Assembly (NCBI GenBank): GCA_015143295.1
Contig: CM026561.1
Coordinates: 43,962,875 to 44,026,874 of the forward strand
Direction: 5' to 3'
Length of the DNA: 64,000 nucleotides
Origin: Tetracentron sinense
Lineage: Eukaryota; Streptophyta; Magnoliopsida; Trochodendrales; Trochodendraceae
The notes beneath the pieces are model-generated. The model worked only from the letters and a program-made list of their open reading frames with translations, was not told where the DNA came from and made no database searches. A program made the translations under genes and the position numbers. Positions 33,534 to 45,559 of this stretch are shown here, piece after piece; position 1 is the first letter of the stretch, and each line of letters begins with the position of its first letter.

Positions 33534-34089
33534 CTGTTGAGCAATTAGACTAACTATTTTCCAAGTAAAAAAAAAAGCACCAATTAAAAGAAAAAAGGCC
33601 CGTTTGTCGAGTTGGGAACTGGAGGTTGTTGTTGGGATCCCAAAAAAATTATCCGTTACTTTTCTTACCCTTATTACTCAAAATAGAACAACGACTATAT
33701 TTACAACTATACCCCTATTAAGGCTTATCCCATTCCCCCCGGCATTACTTTTATAACCTTATTTTTTCGAGGAATGCTATCCTACTCTCTCCGGGTTTTC
33801 TTACTTTCAGCCTTAGCCACGCTGAAAATGTGTGTGTTTTAACATTGAAAATGGTAAGAGGAAAGCCCTGAGCATACAAGGCTAGCACTCATATATTTTT
33901 TTGGTTACATTTGTCAAAAATAAACTCTGTTAAAAAAAACCTGATGCAAAATGTTTAATATTTAAAAATTTGAGCTTTCAAACGGTCATATTTTGAAATT
34001 TAATTCTTATTTTTATAATAAAATAAATAAATTTCATTTTTTTAAACTTATCAGACGTTACCTAAATCAAAATGTTTAATATTTTAAAG
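33534..34089. other. Spacer between foldback elements
   Basis: AT-rich; no gene, RNA or terminal repeat that I can support. Confidence 0.35.
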
Positions 34090-35668
34090 GGGTTTTTGGC
34101 ATATCAATTGCTATGTTCTAGCAGCATTGCAAATATGAGTAACAGTTTTGTAAATTAACTCATGGTTTTGCAATCGTTAGACAAGTAACCTCAATCAGTA
34201 GTTTCCTTAGACATCCGTTTGTTATTGTTAGAAAAATAATTATTATGCCCTTACGATATTTCATAATCTCACAAATCTTTAACTACTGTTGAATTATGGT
34301 TAATAAGTTTTAACCCTTGTGATTATGATTCATACCCATACGGGATAAAGCATCTAACCTTGGTTTTAAAAGAAAAATTAATGTGTCCCCTTTTAACTCC
34401 CTTTAACTTAGGTTAAGAAACATTAACCCTTATGCTATGTTTGGTTGCTAAGAAAATAGGTGAAAACATGAAAAAGAAAAGAAAATTTTGGATTTCTAAT
34501 ACAATTTTTAGTTGTGTTTTGTCTAATTTTATTTTCTTTTTCATGTTTTTTCTTATTTTCTTGGCAACCAAACATAGGGTTAGAGTAAAGCATCTAACCT
34601 TGGTTTTAAAAGAAAAAAAAAATTAGAAAAAATTTAACATGACCATTTTTAACTTCCTTTAACTGTGGTTAAGATTCACTCACCCTTAGGATTTTTTTTG
34701 GGGTAATCTTCACCCTTAGGGTTCAAACATCTAACTTTGGTTTTTAGGAAAAAAATAAGAAAAAATTTAACGTGTTAAGGTTCACTAACCCTTAGGATTA
34801 AAGCATCTAACCTTGGTTTAAAAAAATTAAAAATTTATGGTGTTCCTTTTTAACTCCCTTTTACTGTGGCTAAGATCAACTAATCCTTCGAATTAAAACA
34901 TCTATCCTTAGTATTTAAAAAATAATAATTAACCTGTCCCCTTCTATAAGAGATAGTAAACCCTAACCACAGTTAAAAGAGAGTTAAAAGATAGGTTAAT
35001 TTTTTTTATTTTTTTTAAAACCAAGGTTAGATGCTTTAATCCTAGTTAATATTAACCACAGTTAAAGGGAGTTGAAAAGGGACACCTTAAATTTTATTTT
35101 TTTCTAAGAACCAAAGTTCTAGATGTTTTAACCCTAAGGATCTAGTGTATCTTAACCACATTTCAAGGCAGTTAAAAGTGACATGTTAATTTTTTTTAAA
35201 ATATAAAAATCAAGGTTAGATGCTTTAACCTTAAGGGTTAATGAATCTTAACCACAGTTGAAGGGAGTTCAAAGGGGACACGTTAATTTTTTCTTTTAAA
35301 ACCAAGGTTAGATGTTTTAACTCTAAGAGTTAGTGTATCTTAACCTAAGTTAAAGGGAATTACAAGGGGACACATTAATTTTTTTTTAAAAAAACTAGCT
35401 TTAAATGCTTTATCCTGTAAAGGTGTGCATTTTAATCACAAGGGTTAAAACTTATAAACCATAATTCAAGGATAGTTAATGATTTGTGAGATTATTAAAT
35501 ATCGTAAGGGTATAATAGTCATTTTTTTAACAATAATAAACGAAAGTCTAAGGAAACTAAGGATTGAGGTTGCTTGTCTAACTGTTGCAAATCCATGAGT
35601 TAATTTGCAAAACTGTTACTGTGTATTTGCAAAGCTGCTAGAACACAACAACTGATACGCAAAAACCT
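34090..35668. mobile_element. Foldback element III, ~1.6 kb near-palindrome
   Basis: The left end GTTTTTGGCATATCAATTGC and the complement of the right end GTTTTTGCGTATCAGTTGT start arms of several hundred bp. Later matches include CTCATGGTTTTGCAA with TTGCAAATCCATGAG, and ATTATTATGCCCTTACGATA with its complement. Each arm contains several ~110-bp repeats built from AAGCATCTAACCTTGG, TTTTAAAAG, GTGTCCCCTTTTAACTCCC and TTAGGTTAAG. A MITE (34435-34577) is inserted in the left arm. Confidence 0.8.
34435..34577. mobile_element. TGTTTGGTTGC palindromic MITE, copy c, nested in foldback III
   Basis: CTATGTTTGGTTGCTAAGAA and TTCTTGGCAACCAAACATAG are exact complements at 18 of 20 positions. The uninterrupted host text AACCCTTAGGGTTAAAGC is seen in other sub-repeats of the foldback element (near 34790). 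This shows that an insertion happened here. Confidence 0.85.
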
Positions 35669-36185
35669 TTATCAGAAAAAACAAACTTTGAAATTTGATG
35701 TTTATCAAATTATTTTAGAATAAGTCAAATAAATTATATTTTGAAGTTTGTAAAATGCTTAGTCCCTACGGTTTAAAAGAAAGTAACTAATTTCCTACAT
35801 TTTGCCGGTCTTTTTGACATGTGACAAGAAATTGGGGGAGAAATCAAAATATCAAAGACCAAGTGTAATATTTTTTTATTTATCTTCACTGAAAAAGTTA
35901 TAATTAATTGTAATAGTTAGGCATCAGCCAAAAAAAAATCGAGATTACCTTATCGGGAAGTGATTTAAAACTTTGGTCCTGACCACTGGATTGAAAAATG
36001 AACGACATCAAATATCAAAAGAGCCCACCATTTAATGCATTTGAAGGGCCCAGTTCTCAGTAGTACATATTATGGACAGTTTTTGAACACTTTCCTTACC
36101 AAATGAACATTCACATAGATAATAGCAATCAAGGATAATCCAATGATTTTTTTTTTTTGGTTTAAGTAAATCATATTTGGGAAAT
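35669..36185. other. Spacer without a gene
   Basis: Nothing recognisable beyond short AT-rich runs; it ends in the TTGGGAAAT target of the Mutator-like element. Confidence 0.35.
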
Positions 36186-36467
36186 GGCCTTGGCTTGTGT
36201 CCGGCGAAGCCAGAAAGAGCTTGTCTCGGGTTCCATAGAATAGAGGAGAAGTGGTGGAAAAGTCAAAATCATGGAGTTGACTACTCCACACACAAATGGG
36301 CATGTGGCAATAAGTGTGTGAAAATAAGGGGGAGAGATATCAAATGGAGAGAAGTCAAAAATCATGGGGAGAAAATAAATTACTTCTCCCAATTTTTCTG
36401 CCAGGTGCCGCACAATGTATGGAACCCCGAGAGCCCTTTCTGGCTTTGCCAGAGACAATCCGAGGCC
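36186..36467. mobile_element. Mutator-like MITE with perfect 9-bp duplication
   Basis: TTGGGAAAT stands at 36177-36185 and 36468-36476. The terminal repeats are about 58 bp: GGCCTTGGCTTGTGTCCGG on the left and, complemented, GGCCTCGGATTGTCTCTGG on the right. They continue through AAGCCAGAAAG and CGGGTTCCATA. The 9-bp duplication and long terminal repeats point to Mutator. The length of 282 bp means no transposase. Confidence 0.9.
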
Positions 36468-36495
36468 TTGGGAAATAGTTTTGAATTCTATTTAC

Positions 36496-36668
36496 AAATC
36501 TAAGACTGGATCTCATTGGTCCATCTCCCATCTCTTAAGGTTGGATCTCATTGGTCTAGCTCTCTGCCTCTTAAATACTCACAACAGTTGATGGTGAGTA
36601 TTTAAGAGGAGACTGTGGTGAGTATTTAAAAAGGGGGAACTAGACCAATGAGGCCCTACCTTAGATTT
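36496..36668. mobile_element. Inverted-repeat MITE
   Basis: AAATCTAAGACTGGATCTC at the left pairs with the complement of GAGGCCCTACCTTAGATTT at the right. CATTGGTC/GACCAATG adjoin. The centre CTCTTAAATACTCAC and GTGAGTATTTAAGAG is a perfect 15-bp stem. ATCTCATTGGTC is duplicated near the left end. A partial relative lies at 37705-37745. Confidence 0.7.
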
Positions 36669-36849
36669 TAAAATAGAATTCACGGGAACACCTATCACTG
36701 TACCTTTGATTATATTAAGAAGGCGGAGGATAAATGCAACGGTCGCTGTTGTCTCATGTAACGCCGCTAACTTGTTTAGAGAGAAGTAGAAAGAATTCAA
36801 AGAGTACAAACTAGAAAGCCAGAATTAGAGTTTAGAAAAATGGGACGTA

Positions 36850-37205
36850 ATCTTCTTCGGTTGTAACTGGTTTCGCCAAAACCGGTTACACCCCTGAGGT
36901 GGTCATGTGTCCCTTTTTACACCTTTTAACTGTGGTTAAGATTCACTCACCCCTAGGGTTCACTCATCTATCATTAGTTTTTAGAAAATAAAATAAAATA
37001 ATTTATTAACCATGGTTAAAATTCATTACCTCCTAGGGTTAAATTTTTTTAAATATTTTTTTTCTAAAAATCAAAGATAAGTGAGTGAACCCTAAGGGTG
37101 AGTGAATCATAATCACAATTAAAGAGTGTAAAAAGGAACACGTGGCCACCTTGGGAGTGCAACCGGTTTTGGCAAAAACCGGTTACAACTGGAGAAGATT
37201 ACGAG
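36850..37205. mobile_element. Foldback element IV
   Basis: The outer arm is CTTCTTCGGTTGTAACTGG, then CCAAAACCGGTTAC and TGAGGTGG. The inner arm is CATGTGTCCCTTTTTACACC, TTTAACTGTGGTTAAG, ATTCACTCACCCCTAGGG and CATCTATC. Both are repeated inverted at the right end (about 37060-37205). The inner arm matches elements I and V; the outer arm does not. Confidence 0.8.
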
Positions 37206-37292
37206 TCTGCCAAAACCGGTTACAACCGGACAACTGGAGAAGATTACGAGTCTGCCAAAACCGGTTACAACCGGAGAAGATTACTGGTCTAG
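37170..37292 (+). repeat. Tandem copies of the foldback IV outer arm
   Basis: The ~42-bp unit is ACTGGAGAAGATTACGAG, then TCTGCCAAAACCGG and TTACAACCGG. It is present 2.5 times beyond the right arm. ACCGGT is a palindrome within the unit. Confidence 0.8.
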
Positions 37293-37851
37293 AAAAATAC
37301 GTACAATGGCTTCTCTCCCAATTGGCTTAGCCACGACAGACTCACGGGCACATGGGGGTAAAGATTTGAGAGGTGCACGAGCCGCTTTGGTCCTAACTTA
37401 CTGCGAATTTTTGTCATTTTGCATTCACAAAAGCTATTTGTTTGTATGAACTCACACTCAAGTCAGTACATAGAACACTATAACATCATGACATATGGCA
37501 CACATGCAAGGAGAAGTAACACCATTTTTTTTTTAAGGAGCCATGAGTCCGTTTCATATCTTAGCCCGTGTCCTCGGATCCTTTCTAATACATTTTTAAC
37601 TTTGGTTAAGTTTAACTAAATTAAAATTAAGATTTTTTTTATTTTTTTACAAAAATCTTGTTTAGATTGCTTAATCCTATGGGTGAGTGAATCTTAACCA
37701 CAATAGGTGAGTATTTAAAATTAGGGCATGGACCAATGAAGGCCGGCCATTCCATTTTAAATTGTTTTGGATAAAAATATCATAGTATAAAAATCATTAA
37801 CTCAGCTCCGAAGAAAAATCCATATCATTCATGGTTATAACTGGAGACACG
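37293..37851. other. Spacer without a gene
   Basis: A stretch at 37585-37745 contains a degenerate foldback-like arm (TTTAACTTTGGTTAAG, GGGTGAGTGAATCTTAACC) and a partial copy of the 36496 MITE. No gene. Confidence 0.35.
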
Positions 37852-38072
37852 GGCGGAGCTAGGATTCTCTTGTAGGGATTAACAATAGGTCTGTTTGTGA
37901 GCTTTATGGGTCATCGCGTCTGTCTGCGTTCGTTTGTAAATAACATATTTTTTCTCATATGTTTAGAGGGCTAGAACTGCCTCCCCAACTCCGGCCTAAT
38001 TAAATACTATATAATTTTTTCTGCCAAAATTTCAAGGGAGGTTTCAGCCCCGGGCCCATGTGGCTCCGCCCA
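37852..38072. mobile_element. hAT-like relic with GGGCGGAGC ends
   Basis: The left end is CGGGCGGAGCTAGGATTC. The complement of the right end is GGGCGGAGCCACATGGGC. This is the end type of the element at 10901-11330. No clear target duplication was found. Confidence 0.5.
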
Positions 38073-38559
38073 AAATATATGATATATCATCATCATAATG
38101 TCTTGTCCCAATAATTTGAGCGCAAATATTGATGAGGGCCTATAAAAAATTTCTGAGGAGCCCATAAAAAAATGTAAGTGCAAGTGTTTTGAAAGAATAT
38201 AAAAAATCATGAGACAAGAATGCCTTTCTCTTTTATCGATTAAAAAAAACAATCCGTCCCTTTTTTGGTGTTTTGTTACCTAGTATTGGTGTTACCATGT
38301 GATTGGCCATAGTGAGCCCAACTGGAAATTTTTTGGAAAGAATTACGGTCTTAGACTGTCCTAAGTAATTTAATGTTGAGAGTTGGTGTAAGGCATTGAT
38401 AAATCCTATTTCATGAATCCTGATTCAATTAAACTATATATATTTAGGTCATTGAAGATTGAAGACTAGATGATGATGATGATTATCGTGGCCATTCATC
38501 TAATTCTCGTCATGTTGTGATATGGGATGAATTCAATGTTTGAGTTTTTTTAGTTTATT
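38073..38559. other. Spacer without a gene
   Basis: AT-rich, no supported feature. Confidence 0.35.
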
Positions 38560-38775
38560 TCGATCGAGGGTATCCGGGCCTCTTAGAGCTAGCAATCCAC
38601 TAAGTAATGAGGGTATCCGGGCCTCTTAGAGCTAGCACTCAACTAAGTCCCTCAGCCGTACTAATCCCCTTATACTACACAACCAGAAAATCCAGGATCC
38701 CAAAGGGTGACCTACAAGGAAATGGACTGGAACACAAGACCTCCTCTTCTTGAATGGTTGAGGTTATTACTCGAC
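38560..38775 (-). mobile_element. SINE family 2, copy b, with a duplicated 3' end
   Basis: On the minus strand ATGGTCGAGTAATAACC and GGTCTTGTGTTCCAGTCC stand in A-box and B-box positions. The body shares AAGGGGAT, GAGGGACTTAGT and CTAAGAGGCCCGGATACCC with the copy at 13500-13720. The last ~48 bp (GAGGGTATCCGGGCCTC on plus) are present twice in tandem. Confidence 0.65.
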
Positions 38776-41700
38776 CATTTTGTAGGTACAGAAAGCAAAG
38801 GGTAGAGCCTCCCCCTTTTGAAAAGAATCACAGTTTTCCCCCTCCACACAAAAAGGACATCAATTACCTCTCCCTAATATTCTTTTTATCTTCATATACA
38901 TTTGAAAGTTCACTAATCATCATATATTCTCAATCAAAAGGCACATTTAAGTCCCACACTAGTTTTATCATGATCTTACTCACTGTTCACATGATCCATG
39001 GATTTGACTCGTTTGACTCGGTGATGAGTACCGATTATATCGTCGATGTGGTATTGTATGTTGTCGTCGAGCCATCTGACACCATGCCGTCCCATATATC
39101 ATCAGATCCATACAAAATCAGTTATTATCTGTTCATCTTCAATGCATAATGGAGGTTGGGTTTGAGCCGCATTTAGACAATAAACCCTAGATGTTGAAAC
39201 AAATAAGGACCATAGTAGGGGTGTAGGTTGTGTCAATGGAAAAGCAATGTAGGACCAAATACAACAGAAAAAAAGTTCTCTCATGGATTAACTAAGGTTG
39301 TATAGGAACATGGGTTGTGCCCATAGCTCTAGAGGGTAGACAAAAGGTACACATCCTTTATAAGGACAAGGCAGAGCTGGGGCCATATATGTTCATGTAA
39401 TGTGAATTGACCTAGAGGTAGCCTTTCACTGCTGAATACAGGCAGCACCGTCCGATTTTCATCGAATGGTCCAAATCCCACTGCAGTTCTGGGCCCACTT
39501 GCACAATTATGTGGGTTGATGAAATGTCTTTTCCACCACCAAAAAAAAATAAAATTTTAAATACAATAAAATAAAATAAAATAAAATGTCTTTTACCCCT
39601 CCACCCCATATGGTATGTGTCAGACAAGTATGTTGATTATAATACAGTGGATAGCCTTCTCTCCATACTATATAGAAGTCACCCCACCAAGTGAAAAGGT
39701 TGGGAAGTTGGGGAGGAATCCAATAGTCATCTCTGGGCTTACCAAAAAAAAAAAGGGGGGGAAAAGTGGTAGTATCTCACCACTTTTTGAGATGGGTATG
39801 GCATATTTGATATTGCCACAATATGAGTGGAGCTTTTTTCTCCTTCTAGCATCCATGATTGTGCTATCTTATTATTTCCAATACTACTTATATTAATAAC
39901 ACCCCCGCAATGTCCAAGCACACTCATCAAATATCTGAAGATCCCTATAAAGTAATTCATGACTAGCTAAGAGAGCCCACCTTAATTAGATAATTGGGTA
40001 CATTAGTGCTCCATAACAAGATTCCCCTGGGTTTGAAATGAATAAACCTCTGTCTATGTGTGGGTGGTTGATCAATGGAGAGCATGTGAGTCCCTCCTGT
40101 AAGAAGCATCGCAAATTGGGTGCCCTAATTTGATGCATTTCCTGTCATATGCCAACAGTTAGAAGTGTCACATATGATTCAAATGGGGATGACAATGACT
40201 AGAGATCATCAACTACCTAACTTGGCACAAAAAAGGAAAAGCAAACAAACAAAACTTGGGGTATCATCCCTATCAATGAATGATTGAAAAAAGAAATGAA
40301 ATTTGTCCTCCATAGTTTGTTTTTTGACATGCCTTTTAGCTTCGCGTTAAATAAATAAATAAATTGCTCAGTGTCCATCTAATCATTATAATGAGTAACT
40401 TGTTTCAATAATAATCTGCCTCATTTGATGAGAAATCTAGTTATTTCAATCAGCATTCTGTAGACCTTAACAGCCTAATTTGTACAAATTTATTATTAAC
40501 CCTAAATTATGGCGGCGTGGCGTTATAGTGCATTCAAGTCAACAATTCTCCTCCAAAGTTCAACATCATTGGCCTAAAACTACACATAAAGAGCATGCGA
40601 TAGTTAAAATCTACAAAGCATGGCTATCAATATCACCAATTCTAGTGAGAGGGATCGATTAACTCTTCCTTCTACTTTGAAATATTGTTCATATTTTCTC
40701 AAAATTATTCATCTTTTATCTTGCTATCTGAATCTCTCTCATTTTTTTTAGATATGATAATCTGCAACTTGCACAAGGCAGAGAACCCTTAGTCTCTGCA
40801 ATGTAGAGGGTGTCAGACAAACTAAGGGGTATAGATTCCCTGTACCCAAGCGCTATAGATTTTTATGATTCCTTGTACCCAAGCGTTTGCATGGCTTTGC
40901 GATCAACTATTTCAGCTGACATATATTGATTTCACTAGTTTGAGTATTCATGGCGATAGCCATTCATTTTATGTGTGACTGATCATGTCATGAACGGTGC
41001 ATCCGAAAATTGAAATATGTAGATGAATTTGTTTGCCAAGAGGATGTGGTCTTTCATTTTTACCTCTATTTACACCGAAGTATTAGTCAAGAATACAATG
41101 TGTATCTCCCATGTGAGTGATTTGGGATCTATTTTCATGAGTTGTTGTATTGTGATGGTTGATATGCCCATCATTTGGCCCTGCTTCAAATGCTAAATTT
41201 TCTAACCCACCAACTAATGAAAAGATCCTATACGACAAAACAAAAATATATATGCAAAAATAAAAATAAAAATGAACAACAAAAAACTAATCAATGAAAA
41301 GAAACTACACCAAAAAAGAAAAAAAATAATGTGATTAGATAGCGATCAACTGGTCTGAGTTCCCTAGATTGGTATAGATGTAATGCTTTCAATCTTGCCA
41401 TGTTCTGGCCTCTTTCATGACTCATGATGAAGACGTGGATGACAACTTATGATTGATCTTATCAGCCGAAAAGATGAAAAGAAATCGCGACTGATCTTTG
41501 ATGTTTTTAACTTATTCAAATCTGGAGTGGCTTTAATCGGACATTAGTTTGGTATTTGCTTCCATTAACTAGACTTTAAACAAAATGACAAATGAGAATG
41601 CAACATAGTCTAAATCAAGCTCAACAAACGGTGATTACCTTGCTAGTTACTAGTTAAAACACAGTCAAAAGGCGAAGCGTTGGATTGGATGCGTGTGATT

Positions 41701-43239
41701 TCATAAAACTCGTCAATGGCATCCTAAGTTAATGGTTGGTATGGTACTAGGGCCGTGATAACAGTTGAGTCAATTTCTTTTCTTCTCTTTCAAAACCCAA
41801 CATCATCTGATTATGACCCAAAAGCAAAGCTCCAAAACCCAATATCACTTTAGAAGAAAAGATTCCTTCATATACACATTAGGTAAGATTCCCATGTTTT
41901 TGTTCTCATGTGCGTTGTGCGTTGTGTATTGTACAAGGTGAGATACTCGCTTTTTAAGGAAGCTTGTTTCTAAAAGCACTAGCTTCCATAAGTCTCATTT
42001 AGTAGTTAAAGAGAGCTATGTATTTGAAACATTATAGAATATACCCCAAGCCTAAACCCTAAGGTGTAAACGTTTTCCACACATAATAAATGATGTGAAA
42101 CAAAATCTGAAGTACGACTACCTATAAGAATATAATGGAAATTAGACGGCCGTGTCTTATTTCTTGCTTATCGTTTCGCGAGGTTATTTTGAGCATCACT
42201 TTTAACTTCTCGATCTAGTAACTATGGTTTAGACCACATCAGTTTGAGGCTTTGAAAATCAATGCATCCTTTTAATGTCTTTTTCCATGTTACAGAAGTC
42301 TACTTTGTTGCATACTTGTGTACTTGTTATTGCTTGACAAAGATAAAAGAATCCATCAAACATGGTATATCTTGCTACCATATAGTTAGATGCATACTTG
42401 TGGATTTTTTTCTTTTATTTGGAAGGAATACTTGTAGTTATCTATTAATTGTAATACATTTGACTCCCAATCTTCTTCACAACATAGATCAAAAAATAAA
42501 AATAAAAATCTTCAGAACTTCCAACAACTAAAATTTCTGATACAAATGACTGTCAATTCATTTGTACATGATAAGAATGCTTTAAGATATTCTCCAACAT
42601 TGTAAGGGCATAAAAAAGTGCATATAGTAGTCATCACTCATCACCATCACCATCACGTCTTCTATTCTTCTATTCTACGTTGCCTAAGCATTACTACACA
42701 TCCGTTTCAGATGTTTTTCTTCAGTGCCACATCTTATTCTGGTCACTGTGGTTCAGTAATTCTCTTCTTGAATTATGAGCTGGTCATATGAGATTGGACA
42801 CTGCAAAGAGTTTGTTGGACTTAGAGAGCCTTATGCGGAAAAGAGCAATTATAATGATGATACATGATGCACCTTTAGAAGTTTCCCAGTCCCATTTTCT
42901 TTGTAGAATTAAAGAAATTACAATTCAATTTTCTGATTACGATGTATCTTGCATCATTGGTTGAAATCTGCAGTCCTACTAAAAAGAACAACACAAATAT
43001 ATGGATTTGGAACTGAGATGTATTATCATAACCACCACCATTAATCTTGTCCGTTAACAGTAGTAACAAACTTATCAAAATGAAGGAACCTAGTTTTGTC
43101 GTAATATTGAAACTTGCTACCAAGTCATAAACCCTCAAATTCCTAAGATTTATGCTCAAACCCGATTCTTATGAGACCAACCACCAAATATCCTGGTATA
43201 AGAATAATCCTTTTAGCATTCTAATTAACAATATTATAA
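38776..43239. other. Long spacer without a recognisable gene
   Basis: A 131-codon frame at 38754-39149 begins inside the SINE and has no family features. Two similar phrases CCCTGTACCCAAGCG and CCTTGTACCCAAGCG lie 40 bp apart near 40838-40890. CATCACCATCACCATCACG near 42640 is a short run of triplets. I found no exon set, RNA gene, or element ends here. Confidence 0.4.
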
Positions 43240-43480
43240 ACTTTGTTTTTAATAGAATGGAATGCCGGGGCAGGGTTCGTGTTGCCAACCCCAAATATCT
43301 AGAATAAGGCATTGGTGATGATGACATTATTATAAATTTTAACAAAAACTTTCTTTAATATAGCAACAAGGCCAACTACTCTTTGCGGAACAGAATGATG
43401 ATTATTATAAATTCTAATAAGAACTCCAAATAATATAGCAACAATACCATCTATGCTTTGTGGAGAAAAATGTCGAGCAA
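43240..43480 (+). repeat. ~80-bp tandem duplication next to an RTE-LINE-like tail
   Basis: GTTGCCAACCCCAAATATCT with a TGATGATGA end resembles the 3' tail of plant RTE-type LINEs (GTTGCCAACCCC, then a triplet repeat). A second tail-like piece is at 43815-43850. ATTATTATAAATTYTAA...TAATATAGCAACAA...TGCGGA occurs twice in tandem at 43325-43475. Assignment is tentative. Confidence 0.4.
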
Positions 43481-44309
43481 CCGAAAAGCAGCATATAAAT
43501 AGAATGAGTGTAGCGGAAATGAGGATGCTGAGTTGGATAAGTGACTATCAAATGCAATTGAGAGAATCTGTGAGCAGCTCCAATATGTGAGAAAATAAGG
43601 AACAATCAATTGTGATGATTGAAATACATTTAATGAAGACCAAAGACGGCATTAGTGAGAATGTGTGAGTTAATACAAGTCAAAAACTCTCAAGGAGCAA
43701 AGGAAAGCCAAAAAAGATCTTAGATGGAGATAGTACGATAAAAGATTTAATAATGTACGCTATAATCAAATATGTGGAGGCTCTTCAGAAACTAGATAGG
43801 CGGAACATAATTCATGTTGCCAACCCCATATATTGGGATATGATACTGATAAAGAACAATATATTTAACAAAAAATGAATTAAAATCTTCATACTACGAT
43901 CAAAAAAAATTCTTAGAACACTAATACAACATATTGGGGAAAAAAGAGATAAGGTGGGATATCAGAAATTATACTACAATAAAAAGGTTTAGAACACTTA
44001 TACAACATTTTGGGGAATATAGAGATAGGGTGGGATATCAGAAATTATGCGGCAGCCGGATATCACTTCAAATGATTTTGTATCTAGATACAATCAATTA
44101 GTTTTTTTATGACTCCTATTTTTTTGTTAGTACATATAGTGGGAATAGCCTCATTCCCAATATGTAAATTCTTCTCTTAATGCAATTTCTTGTCATTCAT
44201 AAAAAAAATGTCTTAAAATAAAACGAAACACATGCCTACTGTATCATTAAATTTACAAGAAAATGACCATAAAGAGATGGCAGGAATCACGAAGAAACAC
44301 ACCCCGCCG
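43481..44309. other. Spacer; one ~70-bp duplicated phrase
   Basis: ACACTAATACAACATATTGG with GGGATATCAGAAATTAT (43918-43975) recurs as ACACTTATACAACATTTTGG with GGGATATCAGAAATTATG (43994-44050). A poly-A-ended stretch (44100-44210, TTCTCTTAATGCAATTTC) looks like a LINE 3' UTR. Confidence 0.4.
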
Positions 44310-44490
44310 CTTGTTCCAGTGGTAGGGACTCTCTTATGAGAGAGGTTGTGGGATCTATTCCCACTGGAGGACGACTTGTAAGTGGTCCACTTCCCTGATA
44401 CTAACCACCACTAACTGATGCTACTAACAATAGGTCCACCACTAACTGATGCTACAACAATAGGTAAATGAGATCGCTAGCCAAAAAAAC
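44310..44490 (+). mobile_element. SINE family 1, copy d
   Basis: CTTGTTCCAGTGGTAGGG (A-box-like), GGGATCTATTCCCACTGG (B-box-like), AAGTGGTCCACTTCCC, ACTAACCACCACTAACTG and CTACTAACAATAGG. The part with CCACTAACTGATGCTAC is duplicated near the 3' end, and an A-rich tail follows. Confidence 0.7.
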
Positions 44491-44979
44491 GAAGAAGCCA
44501 TAATTTGCTGCAGCTTATAGTAATTCATGCTGGTCATGCTTCAACAAAACTTGGACATAGAAGTAGCAATACAAGACACAACCTAAACTTATCGAAAGAA
44601 ATCGTCAAGTAGATCGCTAAGAGCTATTATAAAATTATTTTGTTATGGAGTTGATCCTAAGATTCCCCCATTAAGTTTGGATGCACTTAACTGAAGGACT
44701 TGACACTTTCCACAATGCAAGCATATGTCTGGGTTTGTTGCATCGGTTCATGCTTTTCTCATTTGCCTTTCCCGCATTGTTTCTTGCATCGGTTCATGAA
44801 AAGGATGTGCTCGTGGGTACAGATTGAAATTATTGATCTATCTAAGACTATTAGTCCACCAACTAAACAAACAACTAGGAGAAATCTGTGATGAGAAGTC
44901 GGAACCGATGAGCCTTATCACTTGTGATTGAGAATAGTCTTGTACTCAAATCTACTTAAGAAAAAAACATGCTAATTCA

Positions 44980-45330
44980 GAACCAATGACTCCCCTTAAC
45001 AAGAGTTTTATTCAGATCTATTTTATTTTTCAACACAAAATGTCAGAATTGTGGTCCATTGTCTTAAAAGAATTCAAAGAGATTTCTTATGGAATACCAA
45101 TTCCAAGGCAAAGTAACCATCTTGTAGAGTGCAATATTGTTTGTAAACCCAAGAAGCAAGGGCATCAAACTTTAGGAGTTTTAGGGAAGACTGGAAAGTT
45201 ATTGAGACCTTGCTTGGAGCTGAGGGTGGGGAAGTTTGGCACTTAGTCAATAGTCTTTGGAGGAGAACGATTTACAGTGAGTATTGTAGCAGTTGGGTTA
45301 GTGATTCACATGAAACACCTTTTCTCATCC
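44980..45330 (+). pseudogene. LINE RT fragment (plus strand)
   Basis: With a frameshift near 45085 the plus strand gives EFKEISYG, then NTNSKAK, then VCKPKKQGHQTLGVLG. It continues LLGAEGGEVWHLVNSLWRR. This is the plant LINE block that usually reads FLWN...W..V.KPK..GGLG just after the RT. It runs opposite to the other LINE pieces nearby. Confidence 0.65.
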
Positions 45331-45559
45331 ATGCTAATTATCCTGAATGCGTGTTTACACACATCTTCACTTCATTTATGAATTTAAAACACATCTTCAC
45401 TTCATTTATGAATTTGATGTCAAATATGTTTAGAATAAAACTCAAGAATATGAGGATAAAATTGATTAGTTATTTTTTCTTTTCTTTCACTTTGGAGTTG
45501 GGATCTTATAGACTTGTAGCCATTCTTAATTCTTCTTTTGATACGTAAAAGAAATATTA

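Noticed and set aside
36070-36503. Overlapping frames of 77-108 codons on both strands
   Set aside because: Mirror-image frames arising from the terminal inverted repeats of the Mutator-like MITE.
38754-39149. 131-codon plus-strand frame
   Set aside because: It begins inside a SINE, has no recognisable domain, and its composition is that of translated AT-rich DNA. No splice or promoter context.
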